Shown: in pieces, positions 1-8,484 of the stretch
Position numbering within the stretch: the first letter of the stretch is position 1
How the letters are laid out: each line of letters begins with the position of its first letter
Source: a virus
Direction: 5' to 3' (one strand)
Virus record (IMG/VR): IMGVR_UViG_3300042863_000767
Coordinates: 1-48,767 of that record
DNA length: 48,767 nucleotides
Translations under genes and position numbers: made by a program
The notes under the pieces: model-generated
Database searches by the model: none
The model's input: the letters and a program-made list of their open reading frames with translations, nothing else
Told to the model about the DNA's origin: nothing

Positions 1-3000
1 ACATATTTTCTTTAAGTTTAACTGCATCAACGGCTAATATTTCGTCTGCTGAATCTTCAATATTTCCTGCAAAGCTTTCGTAAGTTTCTCCGGCGGCTTT
101 CATTCTACCATTACCCCACCAGAATTGAGTATTATCTAACATACCTACATTTGTAATAGCGCTAAATAAACCTTGTACAATTGTCCCTAGTTTTGTAACA
201 TCTATTTTTTTATCTATGAAGCCTAATACATCTTTTATAGTTGCTGTTAAAGTTTTATATGGTTCTGATAATGCTTCAACAATTGCTACTCCTTTTTCAA
301 ATTCTGTATCACCTTGCCACCAACTAGATGTTTTGCTTTTACCACCACCGATAGTAACAAAAGTATCTGTTAATGCTTGAATTAATGTTTGCGTGTTTGT
401 ACCTATTTTAGCTTTTATATCGTCAACTGACATTGCAGAAAGATTAATCCATCCGGTAGCTTTACCATCTTTATCATAAGTTGTTGGAAATTTCATATCA
501 GCCATCATGATAACACTTTCGGCTAAGTTTTTCAAAGGAGTACCTAAACCTGCTACTACGTCAACACCTTTTTGGAAATCAGTATCTCCGCCCCACCATG
601 ATGATTTTTGTCCTGCACCAATATCTGCAAATGTACCGCTTAATGAAGTTACAATTGTTCTTGTGTTATTTGCAACACGTATTGCTGCAGCCTCTAAATC
701 AATACCTTCAGCATAAGCTGTTGGTTTACCATCTTTGTCCCATGCTATTGGGAATCTAAGATCAGCCATTGCTTGGAATCCCATAGCAATACCTGTTAAA
801 GCACCTCCCATTCCCATTACGGATTGAATACCTATTTCAACAGGATTCTTTGGACTAGTTCCAAATAACCAATCTGCTACACTTTTCTTAACTCCATATT
901 CTTTACCGACTTCTCCGAAAACCATACTTAAACCATATACGATAGCCATTGTATTTGCAGCTACTCTTGCAGGTGCATCAGAATCCATTGATTCATACGC
1001 AATAGGTTTACCGTTTTTATCGTATTTTACAGGGAACTTAAGGTTTGCCATATTTTGCATACCCATCGCTATGTTGGTTAAAGCTTCACCCATTCCCATT
1101 ACTGATGTAATACCCTGTGAAACAAATGATCCACTGGTAAATAATCCTGCAGCACCTCCTGGAAATTTCTTACCGATTTCTCCGAAAGCATTTGCTAATA
1201 TAGTTGTTATTAGGGTTACATTAACACCTAATAAAAGTAAGTCTGTTTCTGCAGCTATTTTTTGGAATTCTTGTAAACCTTTAGCAATCGTAATTAATGC
1301 AATTCCAGCCATAATTAATGCAGGTGAAGTAACATATAATGCAGCAATTTGTAATGGACCAAGTGAGAATGAATTTGCAATAGCTTCAAACATAACTTCC
1401 ATATTGGTCATTGCTCTACCACCACCGATTCCTAAGAAACCTTTAGTTACATTACCGCTATCTCCAAATAATCCTTTTGATGCGAACATTTCTGCTATTG
1501 GTAGTTTACTTAATGCAAGTACACCTAACGCGATTGGTAATAATGCAAGACCAGCAATTCCCATTGCTGCTGCACCTATAACTATAAATGGTGCGGCAAA
1601 ACCTGCGCCTGCAAATGCTAAACCTACGCCAACAATTACAGCACCCATCATACCTACCTTTTCCCAAGTAGCGTCTTTTAAAGCTACCATGAACATTTTT
1701 GTACCAAGTCCTAAAGTTATTAATGCAACACCTGCTACTATCATTGCAGCTGAACCTAATGCTATAGCAACTGGAATTGGTCCAATTCCTGCAACTCCCA
1801 TAGCAACAGCGAGTCCAACGATAACTGCACCCATCATACCTAGATTTCCCCAAGTAACACCTTCAAGTGCTTTTTTCATTGCAAAAACACCAATAGCTAT
1901 TGTAACCATTGCAATAGCTGCAACAATCATTGCTGCTGAACCCTTTTCAATTTCTTTGTCTGCTAAACCTGCAACTCCCATTGCAACTCCAAGTCCAACA
2001 ATAATTGCACCCATCATGGCAATAGTTTCCCATGAAACGCCATCTAGTGCTTTTTTCATTGCCCATATACCAATAGCCAAAACTATTAATGAACCCGCAG
2101 CCCACATCATGGCCTGTGCTCCGTTTTTAATTTGTTTATCAGCTTCACCTGCAAGTGCAAATACTAGAGCAACTCCAGCTACTATAGCAAGTGATTTAAC
2201 GGTCTTGATAACATCTTCGGTTTTCATGTCGCCAAGAATCATATTCATGATCCATATTGCAAGTGATAATGCAACTATAGCCACTGCACATAACATTAAT
2301 GCCATAGCACCCTTACTAACATCTCCTACTTTTTTGGCAATTAAGCCAAATACTAGTGCAACGCCTCCGACAATTAACATTACTTTAGCTACTTCTTCAA
2401 AACCTATAGAATTTAATATAAGGTGAGATAATACTAATGCAATAGCAATTGATAAAATAGCTCCAGCGGCAAACATTAATGCCATACCGGTTTTTCTCAT
2501 AGCCTTATCAACTTGCATTTTATCCATAAGCCAGAATACTCCACCAATGGTTAAAATAACCAAAGCTGCAACTCCTAAACCTTTCAGAACATATTCTGCT
2601 AAAAGTCCTATTAATACAAGTGATACACTTAAAAATAAAACACCTAGCGCTAAACTTTGTATAGCTTTACCAAATAAAACGATTCTTTTTGAATCTAATT
2701 TCATTTTGTCTAATAGCATCATAATTAATCCAAAACCTAATAAAACTACGCCTGCTACTAATAATCCTTGTAATATCTGAGGAGCTAATAATGCCATTAA
2801 CACTAAACTTACAGATAACCATAATAATGCTTTACCAACATCTCCCAATGCTGTAATGCGCTCTAATCCCTTTTCATCTAATTTCGAGGTAGCCCACATT
2901 AGACCATCCACCATCAATTTTAATAGAGGTACTATTAATAACATCGCCACTCCAGCAATGATTAATAATGGTAACGCTAAGATCATTAAGGCTGCAAATT

Positions 3001-3373
3001 TAAGTATTGACCATCCTATATCTCCAAGTGCTAATAAACCATTGGTTAAAGCTTCCATTTTTAATTTAAGCTCTTTACCTTCTGGTGCTCTTTCTAATGC
3101 ATCAATAATTACACCTAAACCAAGTCCAATTGGTTCTAATGCACCTGCTGTAATTCTAAGTACTAATGCTTCTTTAATGGATACTTTACCACCTGCATTG
3201 CCGCCAGTTTTAAGGGCGTTGACAAGTTCGTCCATTTTTTTATATAAATCACCACCAACAGAAACAGACGCTGCTGTTTCTTTAGTATTGACCGCTACTT
3301 GATCAAGTGCCTTAGATTGTGAACCTAATCTTTCAAATGCCGTTGCTAAAAATGGGGGTATTAATTGAGCCAA
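1..3373 (-). CDS. Tape-measure-like tail protein, C-terminus cut off by window edge
   Basis: The frame is open from a TTG at 3373 to base 1, giving at least 1124 residues; no ATG comes earlier and an in-frame TAA at 3382-3380 bounds it. The N-terminal two thirds is very hydrophobic and Gly/Ala/Met-rich, with many potential membrane-spanning helices and repeats of about 60 residues, each starting near a Trp. The later part has three spaced repeats built on a FP-x3-DKDGK core. A long repetitive hydrophobic protein directly after an overlapping gene pair and the tube gene fits a tape measure, which sets tail length and may enter the host membrane during DNA ejection. The role is inferred from position and composition; another large virion protein is possible. 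Confidence 0.6.
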   Translation of the reverse strand, partial: MAQLIPPFLATAFERLGSQSKALDQVAVNTKETAASVSVGGDLYKKMDELVNALKTGGNAGGKVSIKEALVLRITAGALEPIGLGLGVIIDALERAPEGKELKLKMEALTNGLLALGDIGWSILKFAALMILALPLLIIAGVAMLLIVPLLKLMVDGLMWATSKLDEKGLERITALGDVGKALLWLSVSLVLMALLAPQILQGLLVAGVVLLGFGLIMMLLDKMKLDSKRIVLFGKAIQSLALGVLFLSVSLVLIGLLAEYVLKGLGVAALVILTIGGVFWLMDKMQVDKAMRKTGMALMFAAGAILSIAIALVLSHLILNSIGFEEVAKVMLIVGGVALVFGLIAKKVGDVSKGAMALMLCAVAIVALSLAIWIMNMILGDMKTEDVIKTVKSLAIVAGVALVFALAGEADKQIKNGAQAMMWAAGSLIVLAIGIWAMKKALDGVSWETIAMMGAIIVGLGVAMGVAGLADKEIEKGSAAMIVAAIAMVTIAIGVFAMKKALEGVTWGNLGMMGAVIVGLAVAMGVAGIGPIPVAIALGSAAMIVAGVALITLGLGTKMFMVALKDATWEKVGMMGAVIVGVGLAFAGAGFAAPFIVIGAAAMGIAGLALLPIALGVLALSKLPIAEMFASKGLFGDSGNVTKGFLGIGGGRAMTNMEVMFEAIANSFSLGPLQIAALYVTSPALIMAGIALITIAKGLQEFQKIAAETDLLLLGVNVTLITTILANAFGEIGKKFPGGAAGLFTSGSFVSQGITSVMGMGEALTNIAMGMQNMANLKFPVKYDKNGKPIAYESMDSDAPARVAANTMAIVYGLSMVFGEVGKEYGVKKSVADWLFGTSPKNPVEIGIQSVMGMGGALTGIAMGFQAMADLRFPIAWDKDGKPTAYAEGIDLEAAAIRVANNTRTIVTSLSGTFADIGAGQKSSWWGGDTDFQKGVDVVAGLGTPLKNLAESVIMMADMKFPTTYDKDGKATGWINLSAMSVDDIKAKIGTNTQTLIQALTDTFVTIGGGKSKTSSWWQGDTEFEKGVAIVEALSEPYKTLTATIKDVLGFIDKKIDVTKLGTIVQGLFSAITNVGMLDNTQFWWGNGRMKAAGETYESFAGNIEDSADEILAVDAVKLKENM
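456..1051 (-). repeat. Three spaced FP-x3-DKDGK repeats in the tape-measure-like gene
   Basis: Near-identical blocks lie at about 1051-1003, 769-723 and 506-456. Each encodes MA-[ND]-[LM]-[KR]-FP, then YDK or WDK, [ND]-GK and a short tail. Spacing is about 280 and 265 bases. Between the last copies lies a SSWW-containing segment that also recurs. Confidence 0.6.
1490..2210 (-). repeat. Tandem imperfect 180-186 base repeats inside the tape-measure-like gene
   Basis: Trp codons at 2032, 1852 and 1666 mark successive units of 180 and 186 bases. Each unit encodes a Trp, then MMGA-x-IVG, a Gly/Ala-rich hydrophobic stretch and a closing AMKKAL-like helix. A partial unit precedes the first Trp. Such periodicity suggests internal duplication of a two-helix module. 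Confidence 0.6.
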
Positions 3374-3400
3374 TGTGTATTAGTCTTTTTTAGGTATAAG

Positions 3401-3428
3401 ACAAACGCTACTGTATTGTAGCGTTTGT
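3401..3428 (-). other. Perfect 11-bp hairpin in the leader of the tape-measure-like gene
   Basis: ACAAACGCTAC and GTAGCGTTTGT flank a 6-base loop. The hairpin lies between a GATATATAA motif at 3438 and the TTG start at 3373. No U-run follows directly on the minus strand, so it may control translation or RNA stability rather than stop transcription. Confidence 0.5.
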
Positions 3429-3437
3429 CCATACTCT

Positions 3438-3446
3438 TTATATATC
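3438..3446 (-). promoter_or_regulatory. Candidate late promoter GATATATAA before the tape-measure-like gene
   Basis: Exact copy of the motif that recurs before structural genes, 65 bases upstream of the TTG start and just after the preceding stop codon. Promoter function is inferred from recurrence and placement. Confidence 0.45.
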
Positions 3447-3447
3447 T

Positions 3448-3759
3448 TTAGAATTTAGGCATCTTCATAGAAGGTGCTTTCATTCCCTGGATCTTAGGCA
3501 TCGATGGCGCTTTATATTTAGAACTCATATCGCTCTGTTGTTTCGCCGTCTGTTCTTCCTGATCCTTATTCTGATTATTTTTCTCTTTAATGTATTCCGA
3601 GAGATTTTTCAAGTAGTACCAAAATTCATAGTAGTACATGTTCTCGATCTCTGACGGTTGCATCCTGAGATGTATGCCCAGATAGAACTTAGTCTTAAAG
3701 TAATTCTCCAGCGAGATCTGAAATAATGAAAAGACTTTTGATGCCACCTGGGAAGTCAA
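3448..3759 (-). CDS. Overlapping tail-assembly ORF, probable frameshift extension of the upstream gene
   Basis: Up to 103 residues if begun at the TTG at 3759; no ATG is available near the start. The frame is open from about 3795 and overlaps the end of the 333-residue gene by 65 bases in the +1 frame. The C-terminus has a Gln/Asn/Lys-rich linker and a Met-Pro-Lys-rich tail with two KAPSM motifs. A short ORF overlapping the gene just before the tape measure matches the layout of the lambda G/GT tail chaperones, which are made by programmed frameshifting. I infer that it is translated mainly as a fusion. Independent initiation at TTG, or a T4 gp51-like role, remains possible. Confidence 0.5.
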   Translation of the reverse strand: MTSQVASKVFSLFQISLENYFKTKFYLGIHLRMQPSEIENMYYYEFWYYLKNLSEYIKEKNNQNKDQEEQTAKQQSDMSSKYKAPSMPKIQGMKAPSMKMPKF

Positions 3760-4696
3760 GAGGGGCTTTTGCGATCTCCCCGTCGTATTCCATTTCTAAT
3801 GTAGTTTCAACTCCAATTTTCATTTTTTCTGCAAGTCTATAGATTACCATAAACTTATTTTGATCCCATGATTTATAATCAACTTCTAAGCTAAAAATTC
3901 TAGGTAAATTCAATTGTCTCCAATCAGGTGTGATATAAGGCAATACTTGAATAAATGCTTTATCGAACTCAACTTCTTTTTCTTGACGATCTTTAAGATA
4001 CTTAGTGATCTCTTGCATTACACCAATTGAAGGTGGACGCATTCTAACTTCACCAGCAGATCTAGTCTTGATAACATAAGTTCTTTCTTTAGAACTGTAA
4101 TAAGCCTCGATTTCAGTAGGTACTAATGTAGCAACTAAATATCTTGAAGCTAATTCAATGTCTACAGCAACTTTACTGTGTTCAGTTTTACCTTTGAGGA
4201 TCAGTTTGTTTTCTGGTTCAGGGAAAGTAAGATCTCTAATACTTAATAAAAGTACAATTCTGTCCTCTTCTAAAATATCTTTGTAAGATAATCTTTTTTC
4301 ACCTGCAGTAATTTGAGTACACATTTCTACAATGTGATTCAATTTCTCTTCCATGTCAATATAATTATTTTCATCCATTGTTGAAAAATGTCTGATCTCA
4401 GCAGCTCTCGCCGATCTGATTTTAATAATAGTGTCATGTGGGTAGAATTTACCTTTTGATGGTAATTCTTCTTGATCAAGTATCATCCATCCTAAAAATT
4501 GGTCTGCAGATTTTTCAGGTCTTGCTTGACCAAAATTATCCATGTTAACTTTACCCAATCCTTTTGATTCTACAGCACTTAACATGTCAACTACAACTTC
4601 TTCGTTGTCATGTTGATTAGCTGTAGGATTATTGATTTGATCTCTAGCTTCTAACATTGCTGCTGCTATTTCTTCTTTGTTTAATTCTTCGCTCAT
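3695..4696 (-). CDS. 26: Baseplate hub / tail-assembly protein, gp26-like
   Basis: 333 residues. The centre has the phrase LPSKGKFYP followed by I-x-IRSARAAEIRHFS, which I recognise as the signature of the T4 gp26 baseplate-hub family (T4_baseplate in Pfam, from memory). T4 gp26 is about 208 residues, so this protein is longer, with an acidic Asn-rich N-terminal extension. It starts 1 base after the small upstream gene and overlaps a +1-frame ORF at its 3' end. Its place between the tube gene and the tape-measure-like gene supports a tail or hub assembly role, possibly as a tape-measure chaperone. Hub subunit and chaperone cannot be separated by reading alone. Confidence 0.6.
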   Translation of the reverse strand: MSEELNKEEIAAAMLEARDQINNPTANQHDNEEVVVDMLSAVESKGLGKVNMDNFGQARPEKSADQFLGWMILDQEELPSKGKFYPHDTIIKIRSARAAEIRHFSTMDENNYIDMEEKLNHIVEMCTQITAGEKRLSYKDILEEDRIVLLLSIRDLTFPEPENKLILKGKTEHSKVAVDIELASRYLVATLVPTEIEAYYSSKERTYVIKTRSAGEVRMRPPSIGVMQEITKYLKDRQEKEVEFDKAFIQVLPYITPDWRQLNLPRIFSLEVDYKSWDQNKFMVIYRLAEKMKIGVETTLEMEYDGEIAKAPLDFPGGIKSLFIISDLAGELL

Positions 4697-4697
4697 T

Positions 4698-4919
4698 TTA
4701 TTTGTTGTTTAGGTTTTTAATTTTATTTTTTATGTACGACTGTTGTTCAACTGATTTAATACTTAATTCTTTTTTTATTAAGTCTCTAATCCATGCACTA
4801 ACAGATATTGGCCTTGTTTCGGTATCTATAGCATCATTTAAGATGCATCGATTAACCGCAGCCACTTCATCTTCTGTAAGAAGAACTTGAAGTTTTTTAA
4901 TTAGTTTGTGGTTATTCAT
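4698..4919 (-). CDS. Small ribbon-helix-helix-like protein
   Basis: 73 residues from ATG 4919. A longer TTG-initiated reading from 4961 is possible but would begin inside the terminator region. A short basic strand, KKLQVLLTEDEVAAVN, is followed by SVSAWIRDLIKKEL, the strand-helix-turn-helix pattern of small RHH DNA-binding proteins. The tail is Lys/Asn-rich. It is separated from the tube gene by a terminator and runs into the gp26-like gene with a 1-base gap. A regulatory or DNA-binding role is a guess; it could also be a small structural protein. Confidence 0.6.
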   Translation of the reverse strand: MNNHKLIKKLQVLLTEDEVAAVNRCILNDAIDTETRPISVSAWIRDLIKKELSIKSVEQQSYIKNKIKNLNNK

Positions 4920-4964
4920 AATATTTTGATATGTTAATAATATATTATATTTATCTTGCAAAAA

Positions 4965-4994
4965 ATAAGAAGGTAATTTTCATCACCTTCTTAT
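4965..4994 (-). terminator. Rho-independent terminator after the tail tube gene
   Basis: On the minus strand ATAAGAAGGT pairs with ACCTTCTTAT across a 10-base loop and is followed by TTTTTTG. It lies 12 bases after the tube stop codon, suggesting that abundant tube mRNA ends here. Confidence 0.75.
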
Positions 4995-5006
4995 ATTAAG
5001 TGTTTA

Positions 5007-5564
5007 TTAGTTTACTTCTTCTGCGTATACATCAGATCTCCAAGTGATTTCTAATGTTTGAACGTCAGCTGCTGAATAGTCTAATGCATCTGTAAATCCA
5101 AGTCCTGAAGTGATGAAGCAATCATCTAATGTGATTTTTCTCCAAATATCACCTTCTCTGTTGAATTGTACAATTACAATTGTTCCTACGTAATTCTTTT
5201 TCAAGCCCATTTCACCAGTTTCTGGATTATATTGTGCTCTGTACCATTGTCTTAATGTTTTGTATAAGTACGCTTGGTTAGCGTCATTTAAGTTCAATGA
5301 AAAGTTTACAGTAACATCGATTGAAGTATTGTCTACCATACCAGCGAATGATCTAGTAGCAAATTTATACTTTTGTTCGATTGCAGCAACTTCTTTGTGT
5401 AAAGCTGCAAGACCTGAGATTGTGTTTACATGTTGTAATAACAATTCTTGTCCAGTTACTCCATCAGGAGGTAAGATAGTCACCTCAAACAGGTTTGCCT
5501 GTACTGGTTCGAAGTTCTTTCCTTTCTTCTGTGTTTGATCTTCTGAATAATGTGGTAAAGCCAT
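5007..5564 (-). CDS. 19: Tail tube protein, gp19-like
   Basis: 185 residues, close to T4 gp19 (163). It forms the stacked hexameric rings of the inner tail tube through which DNA passes. The sequence keeps the family layout: an N-terminal EVTILPP strand, a long loop around GLAALHKEV, a YKFATRSF strand, an LNDANQAYLYKTLRQWYRAQYNP helix and a closing VQTLEITWRSDVY strand. The sheath gene lies directly upstream, as in T4. It has its own GATATATAA motif 19 bases before the ATG and a terminator after the stop, as expected for a high-copy virion protein. The assignment rests on recognisable pattern and synteny. Confidence 0.88.
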   Translation of the reverse strand: MALPHYSEDQTQKKGKNFEPVQANLFEVTILPPDGVTGQELLLQHVNTISGLAALHKEVAAIEQKYKFATRSFAGMVDNTSIDVTVNFSLNLNDANQAYLYKTLRQWYRAQYNPETGEMGLKKNYVGTIVIVQFNREGDIWRKITLDDCFITSGLGFTDALDYSAADVQTLEITWRSDVYAEEVN

Positions 5565-5582
5565 AGTTTTTATGTGTTTATT

Positions 5583-5591
5583 TTATATATC
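5583..5591 (-). promoter_or_regulatory. Candidate late promoter GATATATAA before tail tube
   Basis: Exact motif 19 bases upstream of the tube ATG, in the 35-base gap after the sheath gene. Confidence 0.5.
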
Positions 5592-5599
5592 TTATTTTA

Positions 5600-8428
5600 T
5601 TATGCAAAGTTTCCGGTTGCAATTTCTCCCGTGTTCAAGATAGTTACTCTCGATACTAAGATTTCAAGACCTTTAACTGGCTCAACAAATGTATCTAAAA
5701 TACCCATGTTATTATCGATTACTTCATTTGTGTTGTTTGTTCCGTCCATGATGTTTCTATAGTCGTATACACCTCCATCTTTTTTAACTGATTCCATAAA
5801 TGAATCTGCTAAAGTTTTAATCTCTAATCTTGTTTGAGCCGTGTTGAATTCAAATAAGTAGTTTTTCAAGATTTCTGCTAAACCATCTTCAATGTAGATC
5901 ATTGCTTCTCTTACGTGAGCTGAAGACAATGCTGACTGAATTGATTGTTGTGCAGTTTTGTTACCTTTGATAGTCAAACCAACACCTCTTTCGAATACGA
6001 TTGGGTTAATACCGAATGGCTCTAAGAAATCTCTATCTGTTTTATCAAATGCAAATTCTAATCCTTGTACTCCTGTACCACCTACAACACCTCTTCTAGG
6101 TCCTGCGATGATTGACCAAGGCAATGCATTTAAATATTTATCAACATAGTTGTTAGATACGTAAGCTGCTGGTGGAATAACTTTAGTTCTACCGTTTTCA
6201 ATTACGTTAAGTCCTGGTGAGTAGTAAAAACCAAAGTTTGCACCTTCATTAAGACTTGGTAATGTATAGATTGCAGTAGGATTAAGTTCTAAATTACCTC
6301 CAGTTGCTACTAATCTTGTTTCGAATGATCCAGTGTTTGTATCTAAGAAAGAAGGATTAGTTGCTGCTTTAAATTCTTTCACCATTGGTGCGTTAAGAAT
6401 TGCAGAAGCATTTTGTCTCTCTTTACAAAGAGCTGTAATTTCTTCTTTGTTAAGAATTCCTCCGTTTTCTAATGAACCGAAAGTATCTACAACATATCTG
6501 AATGTGATAGCATCTTTGTCAATCAATGTGTTTGATAAACCATTACCTGGTTTCATTTGAGTTAATAAAGTTGCGATTGATTTATCTGCTTGTGTTGCTG
6601 CAGCTAATGGGAACATAGTGTAAGTAGTTGTACTTTCTTCGTATCTCTTAAGTGCATATGCTGGTCTAGAAGAAACTGGTCTATGACATTCAAATGTATA
6701 GAAGTTAGATCCAGACTGAGTAGTTTTGATAATTCTTTTGATTCTCGCTAATTTTCCGCCATCAGCAGGTACATACATACCAACTTTAACGTCAGTCCAA
6801 TCAAATGTATCATTTGCTAAAGTAGCAGATAATACGAATTTACCGGTTTGTAAATCTGAGAAGTTGTAATCATCTACTAATGTAGGTAACATAACCGCTC
6901 TTGAGTTTGGATCAATTGTAGTGTATTCGAATGTGTGTGATTCTGTTCTTATTCTTGCAGTAAGTGAAGTAGCTGAAGCTGTAGCATATGTTGAACTAAA
7001 TGATTCACCACCAGCTGCAGTAATTTTTACAACATTACCACCAATTACTGGGTGTAATTCAGTTACTGTTGAAATTGCAACGTAATCTGTATTGTTAGCT
7101 CCTAATAAGAAGTTACCTGGGATAAGACTTCCTGGAGTAGTTAATATAGCTGTTGGACATGCAATTAAGATTTCACCGTTAACAACTGTGATAGGTCCAG
7201 CTCCAAAAGTAGCTGGAGTTCCAGCGTTAAAACTTTCGTAAGTTGATTTTCTAATAGCAGATTCAGTTTCGATGATAACATCTAAACCGTCTTGTGAAAT
7301 TGATACAATTGGTGTATATTCACCAGCAATATCAGCTCTTAAGAAACCTGCTTCTGTAATACCTTCTGAAGTTAAATCTAAAACACTAGCGCCAACTACT
7401 GTTAATTCATTACCATCAACGATTAATGTATTTTCAATTGCAATGTTTTCAGTTGAAGCATCTTGCTCAACTCTGTGAGAAAGAACTTTATAATCTTGAT
7501 AGATGTTAAAACCATTACCAACGAAATCAATAGATGCTAATGCTTCTTCGTTAATTGCACAGAATAAACCTGTTCTTCTTGCTTCCAAGTTGATCAAAGT
7601 TTCAATGTATAATAAATTACCTTCTTGATCTTGGAATTCAGGAATAACTGATCCAGTATATTGTGCTACTAAACTAACTTCTCTTAATGCAGTGAATTTA
7701 GCTAATTGATCTCTAAATAAACCTTTTTCGCTAAAGTAAGCACCGTAAGTTGGGTCATTGTTTAAAATTGCAGCATCGTAAAGTCCTTTATATACGAATA
7801 CATCTACCATGTAGTCTGATACGTAATCTAAATCTTCGATACCTTCTGGTACATTACCTTCACCATACCATTCTCTAGCTGTCATTTCAAAACCTGCAGT
7901 ATTAGCAGCTTGTCTAATGATAACTGAAATAGGCTCTTGTTTAATGTTTGCGAAAGTAATTGCATTTGAAGAATCATCTGCAATATTTCCAGCAGCTTGT
8001 AATGTTTTAATGTCTGAAGGAACCCAGAATTTATCAGTGTCAAAAATGTCACTGTATTGAACAGAAGCTTCTCTTGCTGCTAAACCTTCGATAGAAGAAT
8101 TAGTTGCTGGAGATACTAATGCAACTCTGTCTGCTGCATCTGCTGCAGTTAAGTTCAAAGCCAAGATCGGTCCTCTTGAAAGAGTTTCGATACAAGATCT
8201 GTGAAAGTACATTCCTTTCTTTTCTAAAGACGAATCAATACCACCAAAAACTTGAACGAATTGCTCAGTGTTTTCAATAAATACCGGAGTGTTGTATGGA
8301 CCTTTTTTAGATCTACCAACAACAAGTCTAATAGTCTCAGCTGGAATATTAACTGTTTGCGATTTGTCAAATTCTAGACGATATACGCCTGAGCTTTTGA
8401 ACTGTAATAATTGAGGACTTAGTGCCAT
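5600..8428 (-). CDS. 18: Tail sheath protein, gp18-like
   Basis: 942 residues, longer than T4 gp18 (659). It forms the contractile sheath around the tube. The N-terminus has the family's opening (PSxGVYRLEFDKSQ, then IRLVVGRSKKGPYNTPVFI and a FVQVFGG motif). The C-terminal third, with NGRTKVIPPAAYVSNNYVDKY, PWSIIAGPRRGVV and the SALSSAHVREAMIYIEDGL helix, is the conserved sheath core. The extra length sits in the middle, about residues 330-620, which is rich in Thr, Ala and Val beta-strand sequence, like surface-exposed inserted domains. It is followed by the tube gene, as in T4. Confidence 0.92.
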   Translation of the reverse strand: MALSPQLLQFKSSGVYRLEFDKSQTVNIPAETIRLVVGRSKKGPYNTPVFIENTEQFVQVFGGIDSSLEKKGMYFHRSCIETLSRGPILALNLTAADAADRVALVSPATNSSIEGLAAREASVQYSDIFDTDKFWVPSDIKTLQAAGNIADDSSNAITFANIKQEPISVIIRQAANTAGFEMTAREWYGEGNVPEGIEDLDYVSDYMVDVFVYKGLYDAAILNNDPTYGAYFSEKGLFRDQLAKFTALREVSLVAQYTGSVIPEFQDQEGNLLYIETLINLEARRTGLFCAINEEALASIDFVGNGFNIYQDYKVLSHRVEQDASTENIAIENTLIVDGNELTVVGASVLDLTSEGITEAGFLRADIAGEYTPIVSISQDGLDVIIETESAIRKSTYESFNAGTPATFGAGPITVVNGEILIACPTAILTTPGSLIPGNFLLGANNTDYVAISTVTELHPVIGGNVVKITAAGGESFSSTYATASATSLTARIRTESHTFEYTTIDPNSRAVMLPTLVDDYNFSDLQTGKFVLSATLANDTFDWTDVKVGMYVPADGGKLARIKRIIKTTQSGSNFYTFECHRPVSSRPAYALKRYEESTTTYTMFPLAAATQADKSIATLLTQMKPGNGLSNTLIDKDAITFRYVVDTFGSLENGGILNKEEITALCKERQNASAILNAPMVKEFKAATNPSFLDTNTGSFETRLVATGGNLELNPTAIYTLPSLNEGANFGFYYSPGLNVIENGRTKVIPPAAYVSNNYVDKYLNALPWSIIAGPRRGVVGGTGVQGLEFAFDKTDRDFLEPFGINPIVFERGVGLTIKGNKTAQQSIQSALSSAHVREAMIYIEDGLAEILKNYLFEFNTAQTRLEIKTLADSFMESVKKDGGVYDYRNIMDGTNNTNEVIDNNMGILDTFVEPVKGLEILVSRVTILNTGEIATGNFA

Positions 8429-8458
8429 AGTTGTTATTATTTATTTTTTTTACTTTTA

Positions 8459-8467
8459 TTATATATC
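8459..8467 (-). promoter_or_regulatory. Candidate late promoter GATATATAA before tail sheath
   Basis: Exact motif 31 bases upstream of the sheath ATG, in the 56-base gap after the large terminase. Confidence 0.5.
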
Positions 8468-8484
8468 TATTCTCTTTTCGAAAT

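Noticed and set aside
1071-2426. Long plus-strand reading frame of 451 codons
   Set aside because: It is the antisense shadow of the hydrophobic tape-measure-like gene; its Pro/Ile/Ala/Thr-rich product mirrors repeated Ala/Gly/Ile codons on the other strand.
3401-3428. Hairpin considered as an intrinsic terminator
   Set aside because: No run of T follows the stem directly on either strand, so it is listed as a leader hairpin instead.
4657-4890. Plus-strand hydrophobic frame that could be a small membrane protein
   Set aside because: Lies antisense across two convincing minus-strand genes and has a Leu/Phe composition expected from Lys/Glu-rich complement.
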